In this document: positions 16,295 through 25,429 of the stretch, in pieces
Numbering within the stretch: position 1 is the stretch's first letter
Layout: every line of letters starts with the position of its first letter
Source of the DNA: Robertmurraya_A mangrovi
Lineage (GTDB): Bacteria > Bacillota > Bacilli > Bacillales > Cytobacillaceae
DNA: 64,000 nt
Direction: 5' to 3'
Assembly (NCBI RefSeq): GCF_034427655.1
Contig: NZ_JAXOFX010000021.1
Location: 7,791 to 71,790, forward strand
Notes under the pieces: model-generated
What the model saw: only the letters and a program-made list of their open reading frames with translations
Database searches by the model: none
What the model was told of the DNA's origin: nothing
Position numbers and translations under genes: made by a program

Positions 16295-17494
16295 TTAGTA
16301 ATAATCCCCTTCCCAAGTTAGTTCAGATTGAATGTCTTTGTAGCTTGATAACATACTATGCACAGCATCTAAAAAAGAAAATAGCTCATTAAAGCAAGTA
16401 GAAATATTCTCTACATCAAATTTCTTAGAGTTCATAAAGTGTAAATTAAGTGAAGTATCAATGGGATATCTAAATTTATCAGAAGTTTGATCTAAGTTAT
16501 GTAATTGATTTATATAAATTTCAACAATTTCAATAGTTTTATCATCATCTGGAGCATTTGAGTATAACATGATGTCTTCTCTTATCAAATTCCAGATACC
16601 CAAAACGCTATGTTTTTTTCTCTTTATTTTTTTAAATGCTATGCTTTGCTCATAGCGACAATCCTCAATTAAAATTCTTTTTAAGGCCAATTCTATGGCA
16701 TTTCTATACATGTAACACATAGGTAGAAATAAATGACCATTGTCATCAGTCTCCATTATAAGCTTGCATATGTAATCCGCACTTTCCATATAACCTTCAA
16801 TATAAGGATAAAAATTATAATTTCTGTGATAAAAATTCCAGCCAATGACACTTTGTTCATTATAACTTCCCCCTTCAATTAGTAAACTAGGATCACAGGT
16901 TAAATCACAATGGATATCTTGTTTATTTCTTAAACTTTCAAGTATATTAAAAGCATTTATCATATTTGTTCCCAAAGCTCTTAGATTAACATGTGTCTGG
17001 CTGGAAAAAAATATCTCCATCTTTTGATTAAATGGATACCTAAACATATCCGATTGCTCATCTATATAAGAGATATTTGATAAAAATGCACTTAACCATA
17101 AAAACTGTTCCTCTGTTAATTGATAGCTATCCTCTTTAACTAATGCATTAACCTCAAAAAAACTATCTTTCAAATTATGTCTTACTCTACTGATAAAATT
17201 TTTTCTAGATGCATCTAATTTTATGTATTTAAAAGCAATCGACTTTATCATTAACTCTAGCCCTTGTCTATATAAATAAACGATTGAAAAGAACCAAAAA
17301 TCCTTTTTTCGGTTTTCTCTAGCGTGAAGAACATGACTTATTAATTTATTTGCTGCTTCCATGAAGGACAATGACAATAAATAAAATTCTGTAGGTATAT
17401 CTCCGGTATGTTTAACAGTTATCATTTTTGAATGAATATCGCCTAAATATTCAAAGTTTGCTGTATCTCTTGGCCAATGTATTTCGAAATTCAA
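16295..17494 (-). CDS. Protein with an internally duplicated HEPN-like region (unknown function)
   Basis: About 399 residues made of two related halves. Each half has an aromatic-rich helix with YxYRxxxELxxK (YLYRQGLELMIKS near 74-86; YMYRNAIELALKR near 262-274). A basic His-bearing helix follows (RVRHNLKDS; RKKHSVLGI), and each half closes with SDxFRYP (SDMFRYP near 148; SDKFRYP near 338). The E-x2-K ... H-x-L layout recalls HEPN helical bundles, but I cannot name a family. GGAAGGTG lies 6 nt before TTG 17494. It is the third gene after an MqsR-like toxin and an MqsA-Panacea-type antitoxin, only 54 nt beyond the latter. A role as a third component of that system is inferred from position. 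Confidence 0.55.
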   Translation of the reverse strand: MNFEIHWPRDTANFEYLGDIHSKMITVKHTGDIPTEFYLLSLSFMEAANKLISHVLHARENRKKDFWFFSIVYLYRQGLELMIKSIAFKYIKLDASRKNFISRVRHNLKDSFFEVNALVKEDSYQLTEEQFLWLSAFLSNISYIDEQSDMFRYPFNQKMEIFFSSQTHVNLRALGTNMINAFNILESLRNKQDIHCDLTCDPSLLIEGGSYNEQSVIGWNFYHRNYNFYPYIEGYMESADYICKLIMETDDNGHLFLPMCYMYRNAIELALKRILIEDCRYEQSIAFKKIKRKKHSVLGIWNLIREDIMLYSNAPDDDKTIEIVEIYINQLHNLDQTSDKFRYPIDTSLNLHFMNSKKFDVENISTCFNELFSFLDAVHSMLSSYKDIQSELTWEGDYY

Positions 17495-17548
17495 CTCATT
17501 CACCTTCCATTTTTACAAAATAAAAAGGAGGAATTCTTCCCCCTTAAT

Positions 17549-18529
17549 TTAATGAACCGATCTTTTTGGATTTAGGTCATGTGCAAAGTTGTAACTAATA
17601 AATGCTTTTTGGGGAGTCTCTAGCCAGCACCTTTCCATATGAGAAAAGTCACTAATTTTACGAGCATTAGTTTTCTTGAACTTTTGGTAAACAAATTCTA
17701 ATATATCTAATTCTTCATTTGTTAATGAGTAATTTGCTTCCTTAATTCCTCGAACATAATTTCCATACTCATCTTCTACTAACTCGATAATTGGTATTGA
17801 CTCAAATATAGTATTAAATCTTTCAGGCACGGGTCCAAAGCTTTCTCTAACATATCTTATTCCAGTAATAGAAATGTTATTTTTCTTGTAAAAGTAATAA
17901 TCACTATAAAAGAGAAGTTTATTTAGTTTTGTTAAATAGGGCCTTTCCTTAGTTGCAAAGAAGTGAACCACTTGTGATACTTTATCCAAACTAAAGTTTT
18001 TATACCCATGATAGACATCAGGTTTTGCTTGAAACACTTTTCTAATATCTTTTATGACTTGTTCTTCTTGTTTAAATTCTTCTAGTAATTCTTCTAAATC
18101 TTTTAGTGTTTCCGAATTGAGCTTATGGCCATTAACTTGTATTAACTCTAAAATTTTATTTGGTGAATCACTTTCGGAAATCATTTGATTTTGTGCTACT
18201 GTTGGTAGAGAACCTCTCTCATATCTAGATATGGTGATTTCCCCAAATCCAAGCAATCTAGAGAAATCTCTTTGTGATAAGTTATATCTTAATCGTATTC
18301 TTCTAATTTCATCAGGTGCTAGAAGTCCGTGCAAGCTTCTATATTGGTTAAATGCTTGGTTTTGATTGCTAACATCGTACTCAGGATGAAACAATTCAAA
18401 GCCACAAGACGTACACTCAGCAACAGTTCCAGGTAATTCAATATTTTCACCTCTAACTGGATAGATAAGTGTCTTGTTAACAGTAATATAATCTTGTTCG
18501 CAATTACATTGATGGCAGAACAAACCCAT
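17549..18529 (-). CDS. MqsA/YgiT-type zinc-finger HTH antitoxin fused to a Panacea (DUF4065/SocA-like) domain
   Basis: A 326-residue protein in three parts. First is an N-terminal zinc ribbon with C-x2-C (FCHQCNCEQ) and a second pair (AECTSCGFELFHPE). Next is an Xre/MqsA-type HTH (DEIRRIRLRYNLSQRDFSRLLGFGEITISRYERGSLP, about 75-110). After a helical linker, a C-terminal domain holds KLNKLLFYSDYYFYKK and FGPVPERFNTIFE, the hallmarks of the Panacea/DUF4065 antitoxin domain. AGGAGG 9 nt upstream selects ATG 18529. It follows the MqsR-like toxin gene, the usual mqsRA order. It should neutralise the toxin and, through the HTH, repress the operon. Confidence 0.85.
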   Translation of the reverse strand: MGLFCHQCNCEQDYITVNKTLIYPVRGENIELPGTVAECTSCGFELFHPEYDVSNQNQAFNQYRSLHGLLAPDEIRRIRLRYNLSQRDFSRLLGFGEITISRYERGSLPTVAQNQMISESDSPNKILELIQVNGHKLNSETLKDLEELLEEFKQEEQVIKDIRKVFQAKPDVYHGYKNFSLDKVSQVVHFFATKERPYLTKLNKLLFYSDYYFYKKNNISITGIRYVRESFGPVPERFNTIFESIPIIELVEDEYGNYVRGIKEANYSLTNEELDILEFVYQKFKKTNARKISDFSHMERCWLETPQKAFISYNFAHDLNPKRSVH

Positions 18530-18568
18530 ATCCGCCAACCTCCTATTTATATTAAGTTTTTTATTGTG

Positions 18569-18922
18569 TTACCTATAAGCATAAGTAATTGGGCGTTCGG
18601 CATAGTGAAAAGAAAGCATCAAAAGATCGTCTCTATTATTTCGAAACTTTAGCTTAATATATATATCTTGTGGTACTTCTTCAAAACCAAATTCCCATAC
18701 TACTTCAGAAGGATTTTTGTGATCGGCTGAAGGTCCTCGGTAATAATTCATATATGTAATTTCATTAACTAACTCAAAAGCATCTTGGTAACTAATCCCC
18801 ATGTTACTCAATGTATACTTTTCTTCTGGTCCAAGAATAAAATCTACCTTTTTGTGGAAAATATAAGACTTACACTTATCGAGAAAAGAAGTTATTTCTT
18901 CTTTTGAGGCGGTAGCATACAA
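18569..18922 (-). CDS. mqsR: MqsR-family type II toxin (predicted mRNA interferase)
   Basis: A 117-residue protein with the RelE-like MqsR pattern: an N-terminal Lys-rich segment, LSNMGISYQDAFELVNEIT, then MNYYRGPSADH, WEFGFEEVPQDIYIKLKF and LLMLSFHYAE at the end, parallel to the DFYKS ... W-D-VY ... YIKL ... SFK order of MqsR. MqsR cleaves mRNA at GC-containing sites. It starts at TTG 18922 with AAGGGGAG 7 nt upstream. It is the first gene of a toxin-antitoxin-HEPN-like operon. The assignment rests on pattern, length and neighbour. Confidence 0.75.
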   Translation of the reverse strand: MYATASKEEITSFLDKCKSYIFHKKVDFILGPEEKYTLSNMGISYQDAFELVNEITYMNYYRGPSADHKNPSEVVWEFGFEEVPQDIYIKLKFRNNRDDLLMLSFHYAERPITYAYR

Positions 18923-18956
18923 CTGAATTCTCCCCTTTTAATACACTTATAAAATT

Positions 18957-18994
18957 ATTATAAATTATCATAAGTGGAGTTATCAATTGATAAC
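18957..18994 (-). promoter_or_regulatory. Toxin-antitoxin promoter with perfect palindromic operator
   Basis: GTTATCAATTGATAAC (18979-18994) is a perfect 16-bp palindrome. On the minus strand TTGATA (18981-18986) lies inside it, with TATAAT (18957-18962) 18 bp downstream, so a protein bound there would block the mqsR promoter. It lies in the divergent gap to tnsA and could affect both directions. Binding by the MqsA-like protein is inferred. Confidence 0.65.
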
Positions 18995-19070
18995 GTGATT
19001 AGGTTATAATATTAATAAATACAATATTCGACATATTTTTTATAAATACGATTTTATGTGGGTGAATACA

Positions 19071-19916
19071 TTGGTTAAATCTAAATATTCTTGGACTGAA
19101 GAGAAAATTGAAAGATATATAAAAGAAGGAAGAGGAACAGGAGAACTTAGTGAATACAAACCTTGGCTTACCATTCAAGATGTTCCTAGTAAAGGGAAAG
19201 TGAGAAGGGTTAAAGGATGGAAGACTAAAAGAAATCACCATCTTCTATCTAAGTTGGAAAGAAATTTTTTTTATATCTGTGAATGGAGCGATCATATTAT
19301 TGATACTAGAGAGCAGTTCCCTCTTGATAGAATAGAAACATTAAGAATAGCCAATGAAATTGGTGTTAGGCATCCCTTTGATAAGGATACAGAAACTCCT
19401 ATCGTTATGACTACTGATTTCTTATTAACAATAAGACAAAATGGGAATTTAACCTATCTTGCAAGGACGATAAAGCCTTCAGAATATCTTGAAGATCCAC
19501 GAGTTATAGAAAAATTTGAAATTGAACTAAGATATTGGACAGAAAGAAAAGTGGATTGGAAAATTGTTACAGAAGCAGATTTATCCGACGTGTTTTTTAG
19601 GAACATGGAAGCTATCCGTGATTCTTATTTTCTTACTGATGAAGAAGATGTAACACTTTTAAATACATACTTTAATTTCCTTCAATTTTCTACTAAGAAA
19701 GTACCTTGGAAAAGTCTTCTTGAATGTAGTGAAGAATTTGATAGAGAATATAATCTCGATTCTGGCACTGCTATTGCTTTTACCCGGCATTTAATTGCTA
19801 GTAAGAAACTAATTATAGATATAATGAAGAAGATAGACTTCAGGAGGACTAAATTAGAAGAGATAACTCTTTGTGGTAATAAGGTGGACGATGTTTATGA
19901 ATACTTTATCAGTTAA
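19071..19916 (+). CDS. tnsA: TnsA, transposon 5'-end endonuclease subunit
   Basis: About 281 residues. TnsA cuts the 5' ends of the element, so that with TnsB excision is clean cut-and-paste. The start MVKSKYSWTEEKIERYIKEGRG..YKPWLTIQDVPS is typical of the family. Candidate catalytic residues fall at E63 (KLERNFFY), D116 (TTDFLLTI) and K135 (TIKPSEYL), close to E63, D114 and K132 of E. coli TnsA. TTG 19071 is preferred because GTGGGTG lies 6 nt upstream; ATG 19056 in the same frame has no such site. The tnsB start overlaps the end of tnsA. Confidence 0.92.
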   Translation: MVKSKYSWTEEKIERYIKEGRGTGELSEYKPWLTIQDVPSKGKVRRVKGWKTKRNHHLLSKLERNFFYICEWSDHIIDTREQFPLDRIETLRIANEIGVRHPFDKDTETPIVMTTDFLLTIRQNGNLTYLARTIKPSEYLEDPRVIEKFEIELRYWTERKVDWKIVTEADLSDVFFRNMEAIRDSYFLTDEEDVTLLNTYFNFLQFSTKKVPWKSLLECSEEFDREYNLDSGTAIAFTRHLIASKKLIIDIMKKIDFRRTKLEEITLCGNKVDDVYEYFIS

Positions 19917-22044
19917 TCAAATTTTATTTGATGTAGACTCTGAAAAGAAATTTAGAATCTTATGGATAGACGAAAACTATATCTTGTCATATGTAATAGA
20001 TATAGAAGATCGATTAGCCACCCCTTATATTATTAGAATAAGCGAATTAAATGAAAAAATTCATCATGGGGAAATGGTTTTGAGATTGGAAGAAATGGAT
20101 ATTTTCATTGATAGAAAACCAACGCAAATAGACATTGAATATAGAGATAAGTCATGGCAAATCATCAAAGATATTGTCAAGTTGGAACCTGATATTTATG
20201 AAAAATCTAAAAGGAAAAAATTGATTGATTCCGAGGTAATTTTAAAGAAGAAGGTTAACTCACATAATACTGTATACAAGTTGTTAAGGAAATACTGGCA
20301 AAGAGGAAAAGTAAAAGATAGTCTCTATCCTAACTATTATAATAGTGGTCATGGAGGTTCGCCAGTGACGTATAAGAAAAAACCAGGGCGTTCTAAAAAT
20401 AATGGTAAAGGTGGAATCATTATAGGTGAAAAAGAGAAAAACATTTTTGCAAAAGTTGTAAATAAATATTATCTTACAAAAGAAAAGCAATCCCTATCTC
20501 ATGCTTATAAAATGATGATAAAAGAGTACTATCATCAGTCTACATATTATAAAGATGGAAATAAACAATATATAATTGAGCCAGTCGAAAGAAAGCCTAC
20601 CTTAAGACAGTTTAGCTATTGGTTTAAAAAGGAATATACGGGGGACTCTGTAATAAAAGCAAGAGAAGGTGAACATATATATGAAAAAGATTATAGACAG
20701 GTTCTAGGTTCATCAGCTTATGATACATTTGGACCTGGTTCTGTTTATCAAGTGGATGCAACAATTGCCAATGTATATATTATTAGCAGATTAAATCGGA
20801 ATTGGTCAATCGGTAGGCCAGTAGTATATTTTGTGGTAGATGTTTTTAGTAGATTAATTACAGGCATGTATATCGGTATTGAAAACGTTTCATGGAAGGC
20901 TATGTCCTCTGCATTAGCAAATGCACATATGGATAAAGTTGAATATTGTAAAAAATATGGAATAAATATTACCCTTGACCAATGGCCTGCATGTCATTCC
21001 CCTACGGCTATTGTTGGTGATAGAGGTGAACTAATCAGCAAATTTGCGGATAAATTAACAAATGGACTTGGAATTGAAATTGAGAATCTCCCTCCTTATA
21101 GACCAGATTGGAAAGGTATTGTTGAGAAATTGTTTGATACATCTCAAGAAAAAATAAAGCCATTCTTACCAGGATATGTTCATTCAAATTACGGTGAAAG
21201 AGGTTCTAGTGACTATAGGTTAGATGCTGCCATAACTATCGATGAGTATACAAAAATTTTAATTTATTTTGTTAATTATTATAACCAGAATTTTTATATA
21301 AAAGATTATGTAAGGGATTCAGATATGATTGAAGATGAAGTAGAACCCATTCCAATTAAATTATGGGAATGGGGTGTACGTAGAAAATCAGGAAAATTAA
21401 GAAGTCCTAAAATGAAAATGGTTAACTTTTATCTCTTACCTACTGGCGAAGCAACCGTTACTGATAAAGGAATTAAGTATAAAAGGATGCTATATAATTG
21501 TGAAACTGCTATGAAACAATCATGGTATTCTAAGGCACGACAAAGAGGAACCTGGAAAGTAAGCATATCTTTTGATCCAAGGAATATGGATATTGTTTAC
21601 CTCCATACAAATGATAAAGAGTTATACGAAGAATGTAACTTGCTAGAACATCAAGAAGTTTATCAGGGTAAAACATTGGAAGAGATTGAACAGTTAATTG
21701 AACATGAGACAAATGAGTATATTGATTTTCAGGATGTTCAACTGGAGAATGAAATCAATCTTTTTTCAAATATTGAGAGCATAGTTGAAAAAGCTCTCGA
21801 GGATAAAAAGGAAACTTTTGATGCAACAATTTCAAAAACCAAAAGAGTAAGCAATATTAAACAATATAGAAACGAGGAACTTGAAGAAAGAAGAAAAGAA
21901 GAATCATTGGTACAACCATTTCCATATACTTCGGAAGATGAAGATAAAATATCAAAATCAGAACAACCTGTAAAAAATGAAAATAGAGTATCAATATTAG
22001 ACCTATATAAAAAGAAAAGACAAAGGAACCTTGATGATGAATAA
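19897..22044 (+). CDS. tnsB: TnsB, DDE transposase subunit
   Basis: A 715-residue rve-type transposase that binds the end repeats and joins 3' ends to the target. The DDE triad is visible: D287 in YQVDAT, D375 in IVGDRGE and E410 in KGIVEKLF, with 34 residues between the last two. An N-terminal DNA-binding region comes first. A charged C-terminal tail (about 640-715) ends in a Lys/Arg-rich stretch, as expected for contact with TnsC. AAGGTGG lies 9 nt before ATG 19897. It overlaps tnsA by 20 nt and tnsC by 11 nt. Confidence 0.95.
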   Translation: MNTLSVNQILFDVDSEKKFRILWIDENYILSYVIDIEDRLATPYIIRISELNEKIHHGEMVLRLEEMDIFIDRKPTQIDIEYRDKSWQIIKDIVKLEPDIYEKSKRKKLIDSEVILKKKVNSHNTVYKLLRKYWQRGKVKDSLYPNYYNSGHGGSPVTYKKKPGRSKNNGKGGIIIGEKEKNIFAKVVNKYYLTKEKQSLSHAYKMMIKEYYHQSTYYKDGNKQYIIEPVERKPTLRQFSYWFKKEYTGDSVIKAREGEHIYEKDYRQVLGSSAYDTFGPGSVYQVDATIANVYIISRLNRNWSIGRPVVYFVVDVFSRLITGMYIGIENVSWKAMSSALANAHMDKVEYCKKYGINITLDQWPACHSPTAIVGDRGELISKFADKLTNGLGIEIENLPPYRPDWKGIVEKLFDTSQEKIKPFLPGYVHSNYGERGSSDYRLDAAITIDEYTKILIYFVNYYNQNFYIKDYVRDSDMIEDEVEPIPIKLWEWGVRRKSGKLRSPKMKMVNFYLLPTGEATVTDKGIKYKRMLYNCETAMKQSWYSKARQRGTWKVSISFDPRNMDIVYLHTNDKELYEECNLLEHQEVYQGKTLEEIEQLIEHETNEYIDFQDVQLENEINLFSNIESIVEKALEDKKETFDATISKTKRVSNIKQYRNEELEERRKEESLVQPFPYTSEDEDKISKSEQPVKNENRVSILDLYKKKRQRNLDDE

Positions 22045-23668
22045 AGAGGTCTTAAAGCTTGAAAATAATGAGTTTGTTACAATAGCTAATTATAAGGAAC
22101 AAGAACTTGAAGACTATAAAGGAAATCCACTTATTGAAGCTTTACCTGATATCTTAACCGTTGAGGATGCATTTGAACAAATGAGTTATTTGCCCCCCTT
22201 TCATCCTAGAGAGAGAAATTTATCTTCACATTTAAGGTATCATGCGTTACTAAGATTATTAAGGTTTTATCAACCAATTGAAAAGCCAATCCAGCTAGAG
22301 GCTAAATTTTCTAGATTTATTCGTAATGGTTATGTTAATAGAAATCCTACAGGTAAACATCATGTGCAAGTACTAAACGAATTACATAGAAGATTAGTTA
22401 GTAAGGAAGATTTAGGATTACCACCTGACATACGAAGCACAGCATCAAGTTTTTCCCTTATAGGTTTCCCTGGTATGGGAAAATCGTCAGCAATAGAAAG
22501 AGTTTTGTCTTTATATCCAAAAGTAATCGTGCATCAATTTCCAATTAACATCATGCAAATTGTTTGGTTAAAGTTAAATTCTCCGCATGATGGTTCCCCG
22601 AAGACTTTATGTATAAATTTTTTTTCTAAAATAGATGAAATGTTAGGTACCGATTATCAAAGTAAATTTGGGGACAGAAGAAACTCAGTGAGTTCTATGG
22701 TAATAAGAGTAGGACAGGTAGCCAGACGTCACTGTTTGGGGACTTTAATAATTGATGAAACTCAACACTTATTAGCAGCAAAAAAAGAAGTAATAGAAAG
22801 TATGATGAATTTTCTAGTAACTTTAATAAATGAAATTGGAATTCCTGTAATGTTAATTGGAACCATGAAATCACAGGAATTACTTCAAAGAGATTTTAGA
22901 CAGGCTAGAAGAAGTAGTGGACAAGGAGATATGGTATGGGAGCAAATGAAAAATGATGATAACTGGGAAGTACTTATCTCTAGTATGTGGGAATATCAAT
23001 GGATTAAAGATCCATCTCCTTTAAACCGAGAATGGTTAGATTGTTTCTATGAAGAAAGTCAAGGAATAGTAGACGTTGCAGTAAAATTATTCATATTGGC
23101 ACAATCACATGCAATTGAAACAGGAGAAGAAAAAATTTCCCCTTCTGTTATAAAAAAAGTATCTAAAGAACATTTAAAAATGATTCAACCTATGTTAGAG
23201 GCTTTGAAAAATGGGAAAAGTTCTGAAATTAGTAAATATGAAGATATTAAACCTTTTGATATTGAGGATTTCATAACAAATCGAATACCCATAGTGAATC
23301 TACGAGAAAAATTAATAGCAGAGAAAGAAAAAATTGCTGAAAAGAGAAATAAAAGGGACATTCCAATACTTGAAAAAGTAATAATAAATTTAATTAATCT
23401 GGATGTTAGTGAGAAATTAGCAGAAAGTACTGCAAAAAGAGTGATTAAAGAAAATCCTAACATCGAAGCAAGGGACGCAGTTAAGATGTCTCTTGTTCTT
23501 ATTGATGAGGATATGGAGAATAGTAAAAGGACTAAAAATACTAACAAAAATACCACTAAGAATACTTTATTTTTAATTGTCAATAATGGAAGGAAAGAAA
23601 AGAAATCAGCATACGAGTCGCTTCAAGAAGCTGGTATTATTTCTAACCCCTACTCAGAATTATTGTAG
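22034..23668 (+). CDS. tnsC: TnsC, AAA+ ATPase regulator of transposition
   Basis: A 544-residue AAA+ protein linking target-bound TnsD to TnsAB and giving target immunity. Walker A is GFPGMGKS (about 144-151) and Walker B is TLIIDETQ (about 237-244). A sensor-type LIGTMKS follows. The C-terminal 150 residues are charged and helical, as in long Tn7 TnsC proteins. Two ATG codons (22034, 22037) and a TTG overlap the tnsB end, with AAAGG upstream; 22034 is a best guess. Confidence 0.94.
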   Translation: MMNKEVLKLENNEFVTIANYKEQELEDYKGNPLIEALPDILTVEDAFEQMSYLPPFHPRERNLSSHLRYHALLRLLRFYQPIEKPIQLEAKFSRFIRNGYVNRNPTGKHHVQVLNELHRRLVSKEDLGLPPDIRSTASSFSLIGFPGMGKSSAIERVLSLYPKVIVHQFPINIMQIVWLKLNSPHDGSPKTLCINFFSKIDEMLGTDYQSKFGDRRNSVSSMVIRVGQVARRHCLGTLIIDETQHLLAAKKEVIESMMNFLVTLINEIGIPVMLIGTMKSQELLQRDFRQARRSSGQGDMVWEQMKNDDNWEVLISSMWEYQWIKDPSPLNREWLDCFYEESQGIVDVAVKLFILAQSHAIETGEEKISPSVIKKVSKEHLKMIQPMLEALKNGKSSEISKYEDIKPFDIEDFITNRIPIVNLREKLIAEKEKIAEKRNKRDIPILEKVIINLINLDVSEKLAESTAKRVIKENPNIEARDAVKMSLVLIDEDMENSKRTKNTNKNTTKNTLFLIVNNGRKEKKSAYESLQEAGIISNPYSELL

Positions 23669-23686
23669 AATGGATGATGTATTCTA

Positions 23687-25429
23687 ATGTTATCGAATTT
23701 TCCTACTCCTTATCCAGACGAGTTACTATATAGTGTATTTGCAAGATACTATATCCAGAGTGGAAATAGTTCATATAAAACAGCACTAAAGGAGCTTTAT
23801 GGATACGAAAAAATATATATTGCACCGGATTTCCCTAGTAACTTGAGTTGCATATTTAAAAGATTGGAAAACTTCGGCACGGTCAACCATGAAGACATTA
23901 TTAGAGAGCATACACCCTTTTTATACTTTACTAGTTTTTTACATAAAAGAATTAAAAAGACTATATATGAAGGTCTTTTTATACCAGCACCAAAAATGAA
24001 CGGTATACATTACTCAAGTGGTCAAGTTCCCAGTACCGTTAAAGAATCAAAGTATTTTAAATTTTGTACTGAATGCCTAAAAGAGGATATCCTTCAGTAT
24101 GGGGAAACATATTGGAGGATGTCTTTTCAATTACCTTCTGTTCTATTTTGTCCTCAACATCAAAGGTCCCTTTATTATAGTTCTGTAATTTTCAGGCAAA
24201 AAAAATTGATACTTGTCCCTGCAACAGAATTGAACTGTTTTATCGATGAATCTACCCAATGTGTGGATGGAAGTCTTAGCATAAATGAAGAAGAATTATT
24301 CATAACAATTGCAAGAGAAAGTATCAAACTTTCAAAAACAAACTTTGATATTGATTTCGAAAAGCTTAGAAAGTTGTATAAAAGGATGTTAAGGGCTAAA
24401 GGATTTATTACATCTAGCCAAAGAGTTAGACAAAGTAGACTCAGACAAAATTTTATTGATTTTTTTGGAGCTAGGGTTCTAAACTTATTACAATCCTACC
24501 CTTCGGACAAAGAACATTGCTGGTTAAAAGTTATTACTAGAAAGAAAATCAGTATCCTTCATCCGATAAGACATCTTCTAATGATGCATTATTTAGGTAT
24601 ATCCGTTGATTCCTTAAATTTTGGAGCAGAATCACACCCGTTTGAATATGCACCTTACCCTTGTCTAAATATTGCCGCAAAACATTATAAACAGCGAGTT
24701 ATTACGGACATTGATATAAAAAGATGTACAGAAACAGGAAATCCCATAGGAGTGTTTCGTTGTTCTTGTGGTTTTATTTATACAAGACTTGGTCCTGATA
24801 ATGATGAAGGTAGTATGTATCTTTACAGAAGTGTTAAAGAGTACGGTGAAGAGTGGATTAATAAAGTCATTGAGTATGTTGATGTAAGTAAACATAGTTT
24901 CAGAGCAACTGCCAAATTACTAAATGTAGACACTAATACAGTTATTAAGAATTACAAGTTAGAAAAAGGCCTTCTAACCACAAAGGAAAAAGATAATAGC
25001 CATAATGATAAAAACACACAGTCTTACCGTAATTCTTGGTTAGAACTTATAAAAGATAACCCTGAAGCTATCAGTAAAGAGCTTAGGAAATTAAATTCTG
25101 CACTATACATGAAATTATACAGGAATGATAAAGATTGGTTGGCTCGTAACTCCCCTAAACTTAAAATACAGAAAACTGAAAAAATTATTTATAGAGTTGA
25201 CTGGAAAACCAGAGATGAACAAATATTACTCAAGATAAAGAACTATCTATTAATTGAGAGAAAATACAAATTAAAAACCAACCGTAGATCTAAAAAAAGC
25301 GTGGGTTTAGGTATAGGCTGCTTATCCTTAATTGAAAAACATCTTAATAAAATGCCGTTAACAAAACTATTTTTGCAATCTATAGTTGAAGAAAAGTGGG
25401 AACATAGAGAGAATTTGAAATTGAGGTAA
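23687..25429 (+). CDS. tnsD: TnsD/TniQ target-selection protein, operon copy
   Basis: A 580-residue TnsD-type protein 18 nt after tnsC. The N-terminus LSNFPTPYPDELLYSVFARYY is the TniQ signature. The zinc segment is FCTECLKEDILQYGETYWRMSFQLPSVLFCPQHQRSLY. A second region ending FRCSCGFIYTR is followed by a helix-turn-helix-like segment and a basic C-terminus that probably reads the attachment-site DNA. The first copy at 3099-4760 has the same layout but differs through most of its length. Which of the two recognises glmS cannot be told from sequence alone. Confidence 0.92.
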   Translation: MLSNFPTPYPDELLYSVFARYYIQSGNSSYKTALKELYGYEKIYIAPDFPSNLSCIFKRLENFGTVNHEDIIREHTPFLYFTSFLHKRIKKTIYEGLFIPAPKMNGIHYSSGQVPSTVKESKYFKFCTECLKEDILQYGETYWRMSFQLPSVLFCPQHQRSLYYSSVIFRQKKLILVPATELNCFIDESTQCVDGSLSINEEELFITIARESIKLSKTNFDIDFEKLRKLYKRMLRAKGFITSSQRVRQSRLRQNFIDFFGARVLNLLQSYPSDKEHCWLKVITRKKISILHPIRHLLMMHYLGISVDSLNFGAESHPFEYAPYPCLNIAAKHYKQRVITDIDIKRCTETGNPIGVFRCSCGFIYTRLGPDNDEGSMYLYRSVKEYGEEWINKVIEYVDVSKHSFRATAKLLNVDTNTVIKNYKLEKGLLTTKEKDNSHNDKNTQSYRNSWLELIKDNPEAISKELRKLNSALYMKLYRNDKDWLARNSPKLKIQKTEKIIYRVDWKTRDEQILLKIKNYLLIERKYKLKTNRRSKKSVGLGIGCLSLIEKHLNKMPLTKLFLQSIVEEKWEHRENLKLR

